Shown here: positions 34,813-46,380 of the stretch, piece by piece
Layout of the letters: the number at the start of each line of letters is the position of its first letter
Numbering within the stretch: the first letter of the stretch is position 1
Origin: Cymbidium sinense
Taxonomy: Eukaryota > Streptophyta > Magnoliopsida > Asparagales > Orchidaceae
Direction of reading: 5' to 3'
Assembly (NCBI GenBank): GCA_021442155.1
Contig: CM038216.1
Location: 87,268,945-87,332,944, forward strand
DNA length: 64,000 bases
Notes under the pieces: model-generated
What the model was told of the DNA's origin: nothing
The model's input: the letters and a program-made list of their open reading frames with translations, nothing else
Databases searched by the model: none
Made by a program: the position numbers and the translations under genes

Positions 34813-37800
34813 ATGCCTAATAGGTGTGGTGTGACTGACAAGAAACATCGCACTTATTGGTGTTGACCTAAACAATCAACAACACTAAAAAATCACAAGC
34901 ACTAACAGAAATAATCTATTCCTTACCCAAGGTGTAGAAAGAATCTAGAGCTTAGTGCAATGTGGCTCTACTTATGTCTAAGACATAAGAGAGAGGGAAG
35001 AATCCACTAAGGGATAGAGTGTGAACCTTCTACTCGGGAAGCAGGTTCAAGTCATCCACAAGAGGATGAAAAGTTTGATTTGATTTGAGTCTCACTAAGG
35101 AGAAAAAGATCTCATTTATTTGATGAAGAGGGTTGAATTTGTTTTAATTTTATTAGGTTTAAATTTTAAGATGAACCCAGTTGGTTTGTGATGGACTGCA
35201 CTAAGTAAGAGGCATGGAGGCTAAGACCTAACTCAGATTTACCAATCCAAAGGGGTAGTCAACTAAACACATAGTAGGACTAGCCAACCAAAGGGATGCC
35301 TTTAGGTATATAGTAGCTGTACTAGGAAGAAAGCTAGTAGATTTACATCCCCCAAAGTAGAGACCTATTGCCAGGGTAATTTATTGGCAATACAACAGAT
35401 TGAAACCCAACCTAGGGCTGACTGTTGAGTGCATGACACTGGGGGACTTAGATAAACTCAAAGATAGTCAAGATTAATTTCATTATTTAGATTTATTTGG
35501 TTATGATGGATCCTATTGGTTTGCGATGGACTACACTGAGTAGGGGCCATGGAGGCCCAAACCTAACTCAAATTTATCAATCCAAAGGGTGTAGTCTACC
35601 AACTACAAGGTAGGACTATCCAATCAAAGGTGCCTTTAATGCATACTAAAAGAAAGCATAGTAGACTTACATCCTCCAAAGTAGAGACCAGGGTAATCTA
35701 TTGGCAAGACAACAAATTGAACCTAACCTAGATTATATTGATTTTATCTCATGGGGACTTAGGTCAACTCAAAGATAGTCAAGATTAATTTCATTTTTTA
35801 GATTTGTTTATTTTGATTATGATGGATCCCATAAATTTGATGGATAGCATTGAGTAGGGGCCATAGAGACCTAGACCTAACTCAGACTTATCAATTCAAA
35901 GGGAGTAGTCTACCAACCACAAGGAAGGACTATCCAACCAAAGGGGTGCCTTTCGGCATACAATGGTCAAATCTTAAGAAAAAAGTGTGGGGACTCACAT
36001 CTTCTAGAATAAGGAACCACTGGGGTGATTGGTTGCTTTGGGCAACAAATCAAACCCGACCTAGGGCTGACTATTGAGTGAATGCCGCTTGGGGACTTAA
36101 ATCAGCTAAGGATAGTCAAGATTAATTTCATTTTTTTAGTTTGGTTTTTTTTTGATGGATTTCATTGGTTTGCGATAGATCAAACTGAGAATGAGCTTAT
36201 ATCAGCCTAGACCTATCTCAGATTTATTGAACCAAATGGAATAGCTTCCCGGCCGATGGGAGAACTATCCAACCAAAGGAGTGCCTTTTGGTTTGCAATG
36301 ATCAATTGAATGGAAGAAAGCTCAGGGACTCACATCTTCCACTAGAAAAGACCACTTGGGTGATCGGTTGCTTTGGGCAACAAATTGAACCTGACCTAAG
36401 GTTGCCCGTCAGTTTATGACAATCATGCTAGAAAGAATGTGTCATAGTCTTACATCTTTCAAAGCAGAATGACCGATGGGGTAACCTTCTCATGGCAAAA
36501 TAAATTTAACCCAACCTAGGGTGACTACGGAGTGAGTGCCGACTCGGGGACTTATCTCAACTCAGGTAGTCAAGCAATTCCTATAGGGAGTTATGTTGAC
36601 ATTTCCTTAAAGATAGGATGTCTGCTTGGGAAAAAGGGCCTTTTGGGGGCTTAAATTCTTAATTCACAAGCAAATTTATTTTTATTTGTTTGCTTATTTT
36701 AGTTCATTTTATCATGAACCCTATTAGTTTGTGAGGGATCAAACTGAGAAGGAGCTTATATCAGCCTAGACCTATCTCAAATTTACTGAACCAAAGGAGA
36801 ATCTATGCATCCGCTAAACAAATTCTCCAACCACGAGGGTGTTTACTAGGAAAGGGGGATTGTCCAATCCAAAAGTAACCTGGGTAGTGTTTAAAAGGGG
36901 TCGTAAAGAGCTTGATCCAAATAGAGTGCCCAGGGATGGGCTAAGGGCTTAATCCAACACCGGAAGATGACATACTATATATCCAATAGGTATTTGGTGT
37001 CCAACTCAAGGAGAAAGCTTTGGACTCATCTGCCAAGAGTGGTGTAACCACCGAGTGAGTCACTGTCAGCAAAGCGAACATCAACCAACCTAAGGTGCTC
37101 ATCAGTTTGCAATAATCAGCCTAGGAAGAAAGCTCGGGGGCTCACATCCTCCTATAGTGGAACTGATTGTTGGGATAGTATGACTTCAGCTCGACAGGTG
37201 CTATCTGACCTAGGGCGACTACAGAGTGAATGCCATTAGGGGACATCAACTCAAAAGTAGTCAAGATGAAAGGAGCCTCTGGGGGGCTTATCCTAAACCT
37301 TAAATATACTGGACCTAGTTAGAGCATAATGGCTAGTTCAAGAAGAAAGCATAAGGACTCACAGTTTCTTAAGCAAAGTCAACATGAGGTAGCTTACTGG
37401 CTGGGCAGTGAAGACTACCAAACTAACAAGGCCCTCGTTAGTTTGCAATGGTCAAGTTAGGAAGAAAGCTCAGGGATTCACATCCTCCAATAAATTACCA
37501 CTAGGGTGACATAATAGCTAGGTAGCATGTAGACCCGACCAAGAGCAGCTAATGAGTGAGTGTCATAGAGGGCTTGTTCTCACATCAAAATAGCTCGAGA
37601 TAAAAGATTTTTGTTTGTTGTTGTGCATGTGCTAAAAGGAATAGATGCCTGGGACTCTTACACCTACCTTAAAACATGCTAGGGATTTGAAAATGGTGCC
37701 ATAGATGGAAAAATAGGATTTCCACTAAGAAAGGATGTCGCTGGGTTCTCTCACACCTAACTTAGTTATGCAAATCAAAAATAGGATGCCTCGGTTCTCT

Positions 37801-37960
37801 TACACCTATTCTAAAAGCAGAGATTATGGTGTGTTGTGAAAGAGGGATATGATGCCACTAGGGGACTCTTACATCTACCCTAGATACGTCACAATGAATT
37901 CGCAAGACAAGCAAACAATGCTTTGAAAGAAGAGAAGATTTGATGAAAGGAATTAGATTT
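34813..37960 (-). mobile_element. Non-coding 3' region of Tat element M2, with tandem blocks
   Basis: In element sense this follows the M2 integrase. It carries the short GCATCC/AGAG-type repeat about four times (37640-37880). It then has tandem blocks of about 325 bp marked by GATGGATCCNATTGGTTTGCGATGGA at about 35178, 35500, 35818 and 36153, with a further copy near 36711. Each block continues with ACTCAGATTTATCAATCC and 'CAACTCAAAGATAGTCAAG'. Frames such as 35850-36077 lie across these blocks and are not genes. The end at 34813 abuts module B; an LTR end there is possible but not shown. Confidence 0.7.
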
Positions 37961-39300
37961 TATTTTTTATTAATTATTATTTTCAAACATGATTTATTTC
38001 ATGGGTAATATTTCTTTAGATAGAGCCCATTAATTGAAAGCATCGGGTGTTCCCCTTTATAATCAATAAGTTGATAAGATCCTCCTTAGTAGGCCTTCTC
38101 AATGACATCGGGGCCTTCCTAAGTGGGTTTAAACTTTCCCAATCTTTCGATGGGCAATAATTGATCTCCTTAGGACTAACACAAGTTCTTCACTTAGAAG
38201 ACTTGGGTGACTGTTTTGAGCTTGAATCATTTTGGCCTTGTATAACTGAGGTTCTGCACGCTCATAGGACTCTCCTCCAAACCTTCGAGCTCTTCTAACC
38301 GTAGCTTTGCATTCTACTCTATAGTGATCTTGTTAATGCTATCCTTAGTGATGGGAGTTGAACTTAAAGGTAGAACGCACCCATACACCAAGGAAAATGG
38401 GGTAGATTGGAGTTTATGGTGTGGTAGGCCCACAAAGCTTCAACCAACCGCCGTTCCACTATCATTTTTGTTATCAAGAGTCTTCTTCATTAGATGAGAG
38501 TTTTGTTGAATGCTTCCTATTTTCTAAGGTAGTAGATGGTGGAGTATCTCCAATCTATACCATCTTCTAGGCTTGATCTTTGTGCTTTTGAATGTAGTAC
38601 CATTATCGAATATAATTCATCGAGGCAAAACCTATATATGATATGGTTCTAAAAACTAAGCACATCCGATTTGTGACCTTTTGAGTGGGATGGTTTCACT
38701 TAGAAAAGTAGTCTGGAAGTTATAACCCAACACTCAAATGGCCATGAAGCCAAAGTAGGGTGTAGAATGTTGGGTGGTGGAGGACCACATGTGTACATTG
38801 ATGGCATCTCCTAGCTACATCCATGCTCATCATCAAGGCTGTAGTATCCAAGTCGCTTAAACTTCATCTTCATCTTTTGATTGATGTGCCATAGACTGAA
38901 TGTACCTGTTACAATGCCATGGCTTCATGTTCTAAATAGCATAACCACATTTGGTCAAAGGATTGATGTAGGTGCCATCAATAAGAGCGTAGAGAGCTCT
39001 CTATTTCACCTGATGGGCTTGTGACTTTTCTTGAGGTAGTTTGCCAGTGTTCAAGTAATCTATGAATGATTGACTCTAATCCAGCTCCTTGTCTATTTTG
39101 GCAACGATAACCTCCCCTTCAAGAGAAAGACTCTTGATGAGTTCAACATCAATAAGGGATAGGACTTGTTTGTTTTGGACCCTTATTTAAATGGACTCTT
39201 CTTCCACATGCCAATTCTTTGGTAAGTTTGGCCAAAGCATCTACTCTGATTCTCTCGAAACCTTGTAGATGGTGACTTCAAGAATAAATCATGGTATACT
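37961..39300 (-). pseudogene. Tat M2 integrase, decayed
   Basis: Broken integrase text on the - strand: linker LDWSQSFIDYLNTGKLPQEKSQ-like at about 39010-39080, an R-C-H-Q-C zinc-binding trace near 38830-38850, WLHGHLSVG-like text near 38740-38780 and C-terminal EGPDVIEKAY-like text near 38080-38120. Many stops and indels. It matches M1 18231-19290 in the same orientation and P1 57181-58260. Confidence 0.72.
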
Positions 39301-39399
39301 CAGTAATGATGAAGCTTAGGTTTGAGGACTTAGTAGGACCCGATAATCTGGTTGATGACCAACTGAGAATCCCAATGATGTTGATGCTCTTGACACTGA

Positions 39400-39700
39400 T
39401 AGTGATGGCTAACTCCAGACCAGCAATAAAAGCCTCATACTTGGCTTAATTATTGGTGCAGGGGTTAGAAAGATAGTATGAGAATCTCATCACATCATAG
39501 TTTGGAGTTAGAAGAACTCCCATACTTTTCTTGGAAGAATAGATCGTGGTGCTTCCCCTTTGAGAAAAGAAGCAGCACAATCAAAATACATTTCCCATCT
39601 GTGATTGCCAACCTCCCTAAGTTCATGATTTGTTCATCAAGGAGATTGTCACTAAATGAAGAATCAACAAGAAGTGGGTGTGCTGCTAAGAAATCTACTA
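39400..39700 (-). pseudogene. Tat M2 second RNase H-like domain
   Basis: The - strand reads MYFDCAASF at about 39564-39592, where the family has Gly after the Asp; here it is Cys. The text continues with STIYSSKKSMGVLLTPNYDVMRFSYYLSNPC-like segments toward 39480. The + strand open frame 39478-39849 is a shadow of this domain. The domain order RNase H, second RNase H, integrase is the Tat arrangement. Confidence 0.7.
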
Positions 39701-39794
39701 GGACTTGTCCTTTTACCGTACGGAGGGGTATGAATGTGATATCAAACTATGAGAGTATCATGTACCAATGTGCCAAATGTCTAGATAGTGTTGG

Positions 39795-40260
39795 CTATGT
39801 TATGAGGTACTGCAGTGGATTTGTTTTAGAGATCAAATTCACCTTATGAAAAAACATGTAGTGCCGTAGCTTTTGGGAAGCAAAGATCAAAGCTAGACAA
39901 TCTTTGTCAATAGGTGGATAGTTCACTTCAACAGGAACCAGATGATGGCTGAGGTAGTAGAGAGCACTCTCTTTCCCTTCGTCATTGGCTTGGGCCAACA
40001 GAGCATCGAAAGAGTCATCTAATGTAGCAGTGTAGAGAATGAGTGGCCTGCCCAGGATTGGGGCTGCTAGAACTGGCGGCTTCACCAAATAATACTTGAT
40101 GTCTTTGAAGGCATCCTGGCACTTGTCATCCCACTTGAACTTGGCATCCTTTTGACAAGTGTTGAGAATGGTTTGCATCTCCCAATAGGTTGGAGATAAA
40201 GCATCTTAGACCCATCCTTGAAAGGATCTGAGTTGAGTTAGACTTTTAAGAGGTAGCATT
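39795..40260 (-). pseudogene. Tat M2 RNase H domain
   Basis: Open for 127 codons (39795-40178): CQKDAKFKWDDKCQDAFKDIK, PPVLAAPILGRPLILYTATLDDSFDALLAQ, ALYYLSHHLVPVEVNYPPIDKDCLALIFASQKLRHYM, then LISKTNPLQYLIT. It is the best preserved RNase H of the three elements and covers most of the Ty3-type domain. A stop closes the frame after LIT, and frame changes precede it near 40200. Confidence 0.87.
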
Positions 40261-41270
40261 TCTAAGATAGCTTTAATCTTTTCTCGATCTATTTCTATTC
40301 CCTGGTGTCAAACAACAAACCCATGGAATTTCCCTGAAGCTACTCCAAATGCACACTTCAGGGGATTCATTTTGAGGTTATATTATCTTAACCGTTAAAA
40401 AATTACTCTCAAGTCAAAGAGGTGGCCTTCCTTTTCTCTCCTCTGGACTACAAGATCATTAACGTAGCACTCAACTTGATGATGGATGAGTTCGTTGAAT
40501 ATCCGAGTCATGGCCCTTTGGTATGTAGCACCAGCATTTTTAAGGCCAAAAGGCATGACCCTATAAAAAGAAGATTCTCGTTTGAAAAGTGCTTTCTTTC
40601 TTTAGAGACCTCTTGATTTTTTGGTTATAGATGACCCATCCATGAAAAAAAACTGTATGATGTGAGGCAATGTCACCATTAATTTTGGTATAGGAAGAGA
40701 AAACTCATCCTTATGACATGCCTTATTTAAGTCCCTAAAATTGACGCAAATGCTAATTTGGTCATTCTTCTTCTTAACTAGGACAACACTAGCTAACCAG
40801 GTAGGATATTTTTCTTCCCTGATGAAACTAGCATCAATCAATTTCTTGACTTCAGAAATGACATGTTGTTCAATTTCTAATCGCATGTTAGGAGCTTGCT
40901 TAATAGGGTAGTTAGGGTCTATTACTAGCTTGTGGACTACTATGTCGAGAGATAATCCGCATCTCTTCATAACTCCATGCAAAGTAGTCTTTAAACTCAA
41001 TAGCCTAACTAAGTCATTAGTTTCTTTTTCATTCAAAGAATGAACTATGTAGTTGGATTTTCTTCTATCGAGGTTGATTTCTTTAAGCTTAATTGTTGAA
41101 TGAATCTCCTCTTCAAATTCAGCGTGCCTCTTGATTTGGAGATCATTTGGATCATTTGAGGTTTCTAAACACACATTCTCATAAGAGTTAGGCGTGTGTG
41201 AGAAGAACTTATTAAACTCCAAATGGTTGGTAACAACTAAGCAGTAATCTTCATCATCGATTGCACCCAC
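40260..41270 (-). pseudogene. Tat M2 reverse transcriptase, catalytic box altered
   Basis: The 5' half is open for 222 codons (40602-41270): acidic spacer, then YPIKQAPNMRLEIEQHVISEVKKLIDASFIREEKYPTW, LVKKKNDQISICVNFRDLNKACHKDEF and LPIPKLM, ending in FFMDGSS. A frameshift follows, then VMPFGLKNAGATYQRAMTRIFNELIHHQVECY at about 40450-40560. The catalytic box reads YVND instead of YVDD (the GAT codon changed to AAT), which removes one of the two metal-binding aspartates. Beyond the box comes NPLKCAFGVASGKFHGFVV-like text to about 40280. Confidence 0.87.
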
Positions 41271-41316
41271 TATACTGAATCCTAGTCCTGCTCTTGATTA
41301 TGCTTCCCTGCCTATA

Positions 41317-41940
41317 TTATTCCATAGCTTCGAAGTACTCTGACCTATGCTTGGACCATGTATGAGGAACTAAACCTTTCTGTATAAGATTATGAACACA
41401 AGGTGAGTAAAAATCAAAAGGCAATTCCATTAATTCTTTAAAAGTATTTTCCTCAAGCTCTACATCAACTTCAGGGCTTGAGGATGATGATCCCAAAAAG
41501 AGCTTCTTCTGCTTAATGTCACTGGAAGACTTAGGGACTTCCTTAACTACTAAACCTTCAACTTTCTGAGATGTAAGTGAGGTAAGAGCTAAGGTTCCCA
41601 ACTGCTGCCTAATAGTTTCACATAAACTAGATTCGAATACTTTGCTTTATTTGGAGGCCTGGTCTTCATTTCTATCTGGATTGAAAGTCACCTCCAATGG
41701 AACCTGCTGAGAGGGGTTGGCTGGTATACTAATCACATTAGACTCATCCTCCAAGCTGGATTCCAAGTCTATGTGAATAGTACGGGTACTCCTATGAACT
41801 GGAACATGACCTCTATTGGCTGATGGCCAACTTGGGGGTCTCCCACCTCATTGCCTCTTGCCACCTAGTGGAGGTTGAGCCATCCTACCCACATGTCCAT
41901 ATGATGGAATGAACTGTGGAATGTGATATGCGGGTCTATT
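41317..41940 (-). pseudogene. Tat M2 spacer between protease and RT
   Basis: Open for 94 codons at 41317-41601: Ser- and Glu-rich (FLGSSSSSPEVDVELEENTFKELMELPFDFYSP), followed by HNLIQKGLVPHTWSKH. Upstream (41600-41940) the text is Pro/Arg-rich and broken by stops. It ties the RT to the protease region and matches M1 21600-21760. Confidence 0.7.
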
Positions 41941-42760
41941 TCTTCTTCATTTCCCCTTTCTTGTTCACTTGGAATTTTATTTTTCTTTTATTTTTTATCT
42001 TTTCTTTTTCTTCATTTTCTTTTTCTTTTGTGTTTGCATTTGAATTTTGTCCAAGTTCACAAGAAAGGGTGTTTTGAGGAAGATAGTAGGTCACATCCTC
42101 ATAAATCTCAACCTCTCTAACTGAAAATGGCTTTTCATCTCCGTTGATATAGTATTCAATTCCATCTTTTCTAAACTTGATGCACTGATGGAGGGAGGAT
42201 GGAACAATCTTGTTCTAATGTATCCAAGGCCTACCAAGCAAAGAAGTGAATGAAGTATTCAAATTAATGATGTAGAACTTGGATTCAGCCTTCCAGTCAC
42301 CTATCTTCAAAGGTAACACTATAGAACCTAAAGCCCGCTCACCTTGGTCATTGAATCCTCTCAACATCATCCGATATCCTCGAAGTGTAGAGATGTCAAT
42401 CCTCAAATAGGTAAGGGTCTTTAGACTCATAATGTTCACGATGCACCAATCCATGAGAATTCGCAAGAACTGTCCATGTCAATCGTGATGTAGAGGGGAC
42501 GGTTGCTCCCAAGTCCCCCAAAAGAAGGTCTTCATCCGATAGTAGGTCACATCCTCACCTATAACAATTAGTTGAGCTAAGCATATTTCAAGATCAAGAA
42601 CAGCCTTGATTAGTGATTCCCTCATCTCTTTGGATAATCCAAGGGCATCATATATGCTTAGCTTAGATGGCAACTTTCTTAGATGAGAAGGACGTTCCAC
42701 CTTAGTCCTCCACAAGCATATCCAAGGGTGGAGCATCGTGGAAGGGCTTCTTGATCTTCA
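41940..42760 (-). pseudogene. Tat M2 aspartic protease region and charged linker
   Basis: Two open pieces. 42479-42736 reads LRKLPSKLSIYDALGLSKEMRESLIKA, the usual lead-in to the protease. 42215-42466 reads VNIMSLKTLTYLRIDISTLRG, RGFNDQGERALGSIVLPLKIGDW, LNTSFTSLLGRPWIH, typical of a Ty3 protease. The catalytic segment, usually D-S/T/G-G, reads MDWCIVNIM, so the active site is damaged. After the WIH end comes a Lys/Glu-rich linker encoded by the long pyrimidine run at 41940-42040. A similar Lys/Glu linker is in P1 near 54118-54200. Confidence 0.82.
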
Positions 42761-42999
42761 TCAATGACTTTCCTCATCTTGAGGTGCTACCCTATAAGAA
42801 CCTTGCCACTATGGAGGTTGACTTGATCTCTTGTGGTAGGGTAATGGATGGTTCTACCATAAGCTCACCTATAGCTTCTTTGGGACCCTCATAATCGGAT
42901 GATTCCAAGTCTATCTCAAGAGGTGAACCCATAGTATTCAGAGTTGGAAAGTCCAACTCTGAATCAGAAAGAGGAAGATCAAAATTATTATAGTTATTT

Positions 43000-44600
43000 T
43001 AACTTGAAGAGTTATCATTAGGAATAAGAAGATAACCCATCATAAGTGGCATGATGTAATTCAAACTAGCTTTATTCTTCAATTTCTTGGAATTATTTGG
43101 AGGTACAAAGTAAATTAAGTAAAGTGAGTGGGTAAGAGATTTGATGCCCTTATCCGATACAAGAGTTATATTAGTAAAAGAAGTAGCTAGCTAAAATGGA
43201 AGAAGTCATCTGTGGAAGGCTAAGTCGAGGCTGACATGGTCGATGGATTGGGTTATCTGAGCGACACATTGCTGAGCTCCCCTTTCCTAGAGTTAGCACT
43301 ACAACTTGCAAACCTTCCTTAATGTTAGAGGTTTAAGCTGACTCATGCACCTGCAAGAAAGCTTCTTGATCTTCTAGATTATCATCTTAGAGGTTTTAGA
43401 TAAAGAAATATCTCAACCTTCTTTGGTTTTGGTAGGATCACATGTATCCTCAAAGATTACCCTAATGGAACTGGAAAGTTGTTCCACAAGGTATTCCTTT
43501 GGGATAACTACAACACCGATCTTGAAACTGTGTTCAAGCTAGTCCTTGAATGTGAAGCAATCCTCCAAAATGTGGCCTAGCATACGGTGGTAAGGACAAA
43601 AGTTTGGAACATGACTTTGGCCTACTTCCTATGGTCTCTAGGCTCGGGTAGCTGAAAATCAGGCTTCTTTAAGAGATTCTTAAAGATCTTCCTGATTACC
43701 TCCCTCTTAAAAGAATAAGGTTTGTTTAACTTATCTAAAAGAGTAGGTGGACAATATACGCAGTATGAGTGCTACCGCTAGTGAATGCAGGTGGTGGCGG
43801 TCATGGAGGCGGTGGTGGAGGCCTGTAGGGCTATGGCAAAGGAGGTGGAGGGAGGCCATGGTCTCTGACTTATCTCTAACTCCGCTTCCCTTATCAACCG
43901 CTACTACAGTTTCTTCTCATAGACCTTCTATGGCTTTTGCTTAGGCAACTGATCTTGAAAAGGCAACTATTTGGCCTCTCCTTGTAGACTAGCCACCTTA
44001 TTGATTAGCTTCTCAAATGTCTTGATAGTGAAGCCCTTAAGCATGAAGGCAGCCATGGATATTCTTCAAAAGAATCTCAATGTCATGCTATTCATTCAAC
44101 TTCATACTCAAGTACACCATTGAAGAATATATTCAACAAGGACTCACGGTGCTATTGTGCTACAATGAGATCACCTACAAGAACCCTTTCAGCCCAAGAA
44201 ACCTCTTAATGAAGAGTTGCTCTAACTTAGCAAATGTCTTTACCAATTGTTGGGCGTCAAAGATACCAATGAAATACCGCTAGGCTACTAACGAAGAGGT
44301 AAAAAAATCAAAGCATCAGCCACCGTATAATAACCGACCTAAAGTGTGCTATGTGCTGCCTTGGGTTTCCACTGCCATCAAAGCTTTTGAAGGAAGGTGG
44401 CACAAAGCCCTTGGGATATTGAATAGCATCAAATTTGTCTAGGTAGGGTCTACCCTTTGGAACCGATGATCCTCCCCGGGCTTGAGCCAATGCTTCCTTC
44501 ACTTGGTTCTCAACCATGGATTTTATATCTTTTTCTTGTATGGAGGTACTTTCCACTACCTTCCTATAGTGCTACCTTGCTCAAGGGAGGTAAAGTCTGA
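43000..44600 (-). pseudogene. Tat M2 gag, decayed
   Basis: Gag forms the particle and binds element RNA. 44308-44556 is open and reads VENQVKEALAQARGG, VPKGRPYLDKFDAIQYPKGFVPPSFKSFDGSGNPRQHIAHFRS, the conserved start of the Tat gag core. Downstream pieces on the - strand include LFVSSLAVFHWYL near 44240-44280 and STRRG near 43955. A zinc-knuckle-like motif lies at 43557-43598: C-P-Y-H, four residues to H, four to C (C-x2-H-x4-H-x4-C), where retroviral knuckles normally have C at the second position. Stops are frequent. M1 and P1 have no gag. Confidence 0.8.
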
Positions 44601-46380
44601 GGTCCAAGACATGCACTAACTCAAACTAATGTGTGTAGTAGATGAACTAATGGGGCTTGTTTCTAAAGCACCAAAATTGCCGCTAATAAGTGTGCCATCC
44701 TATCGATATGCTCATCCTTCACTCAACTGATGTTCCGATGTGGTGTCTTCCTGATCAACCTCATCACCTTCCATGGCTTGTTGTTCCCTGAGAAGAGATC
44801 CTCTAGTGTCTACCATGACTCCAACTGAGTCTCCCAATAAGTCATCTTCATTGGGATTGAAGCGACTTTCTTCATCGACCAATCATACCCCAAAATCTCA
44901 TTCTTTTCCACACTATCTCATCTAAAGAATGATCAATCTGAGTAGGTACAAATAATCTAGGTTGAGGTGATCACTATCGCACTAAGAGGCATCAACCTGC
45001 ACCGGAGAGTCAATCCTATGTGGACTGTACTCACTAGATGAGTGACACTCCTAACTACTACTAGCTATGAGAGGGGTAACAATCCTAAGATGTTCCACTA
45101 TCACTGGTGCAACTGGACTATCATCTGCAATCTCTGAAATAACTATCACCATCTCCATGTCCTACTAAACTAGCAGAGTTGGTGAAGGGATGACCACGAT
45201 GCTTCAGGATCGCCACTTCTTCTGTACCACCACTAGGCAGAAGGTCAAGAATGAGAGCTTGGCCTTGCCACAATAGGTTATGTAGATGGGATGGGATCCT
45301 CCCAGATGATCACCATGCACTCCCCTGGATATGGCCTTTATGGCCTTTAGTGAAGGAGATGCTATGACTGACCGGTGATGGGACAGGGTAAAGTGGTGTG
45401 GAGACACCATAACTCTATGCAGGAGCTATCCTCATGATGACTAGTCCGAAGTAGGATGTGGTATGGTCGAGTAGCGCCAGCTGAAAATTAAAAATAAGCT
45501 CAACCGACGAACCTCCGCTCTCCCTTGGTAATGTGAGGCCTCTGCCCTCTCTGGGATATACTTCCCACACTGGGATGATGGATCTAGATCAAACGCTTTG
45601 GACTGAGCATCCGTAAGCTCGCCACTAAGACATAGATTGGAGGCCAGTATGACTTCCTACGGTAACTGGCCGATGTTGCACCACACTAGTGGTGGTGTGA
45701 ATCTCCTAACATCCTCTCTCAATCTAGAGAGGATGGAACTAGTTTACTATAACCTGGTGAAGTGATAATGGGAACCTCAACAACTAATGCCGCCGCCTCT
45801 ATCTCTAGCATCCTGTGTGATACGCTTGATCATGTTGCTCCTACAGGTGTCAGGAGGAGTGAGAGCTAGACCCATACTCAAAAGTAGGAGAGGCAAGCCC
45901 TGAGACTAGGGGAGCTTTACCCTTAGAGGGTATAGATGAGAGGGTGCAAGCCCTCACTAGGGCAGCATGAGAAACCATGGGGTGCATTGAAATTGAGGCT
46001 AGCACTACTGGTACTATTGGTACTACTGGTACTATCATAACTAAAGCCTTTGGGACTGCCACTGCTTTCCTCTTCAATGAGGAGATGTCAGAATCAAAAG
46101 GTAGATCAATAGGATGATCGGCTTTTGCACGGTCATCGTGGTCCTACTGACTATCATGAGGGGAGTGCCCTCGCATGTAATTCTCGCTCGAATCCCCTAT
46201 CAAAGTGGATAAGATGTGTATGATCTGGTCGGGGAAAGTTGGCTTGGCCCAAAGCCAAATCCATACCATGAGGGAAGGTGAAAATGAACTTTTGTGAACC
46301 GGCCATTTCAGATTAACTGTAAAAGACTGAAAAATTGAGCTATCTCTGTACTGTAACTAGCTGTGAAAATCTACAATAGA
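44600..46380 (-). other. Tat M2 sequence upstream of gag, no recognised product
   Basis: In element sense this precedes gag. Two - strand frames (45204-45410, 45850-46077) have no domain I recognise. The second has a Val-Pro-rich stretch from three GGTACTATT-like units at about 46011-46036. Base composition is less AT-rich than the flanking hairpin array. It may be 5' leader or gag N-terminal extension; I could not find a primer-binding site. Confidence 0.45.

Noticed and set aside
43747..43944. Trp/Arg-rich open frame on the + strand resembling a Gly-rich tail
   Set aside because: It lies opposite the M2 gag region. The GGTGGTGG-type text is the complement of a His/Pro/Ala-rich gag linker and shows none of the GRP landmarks.
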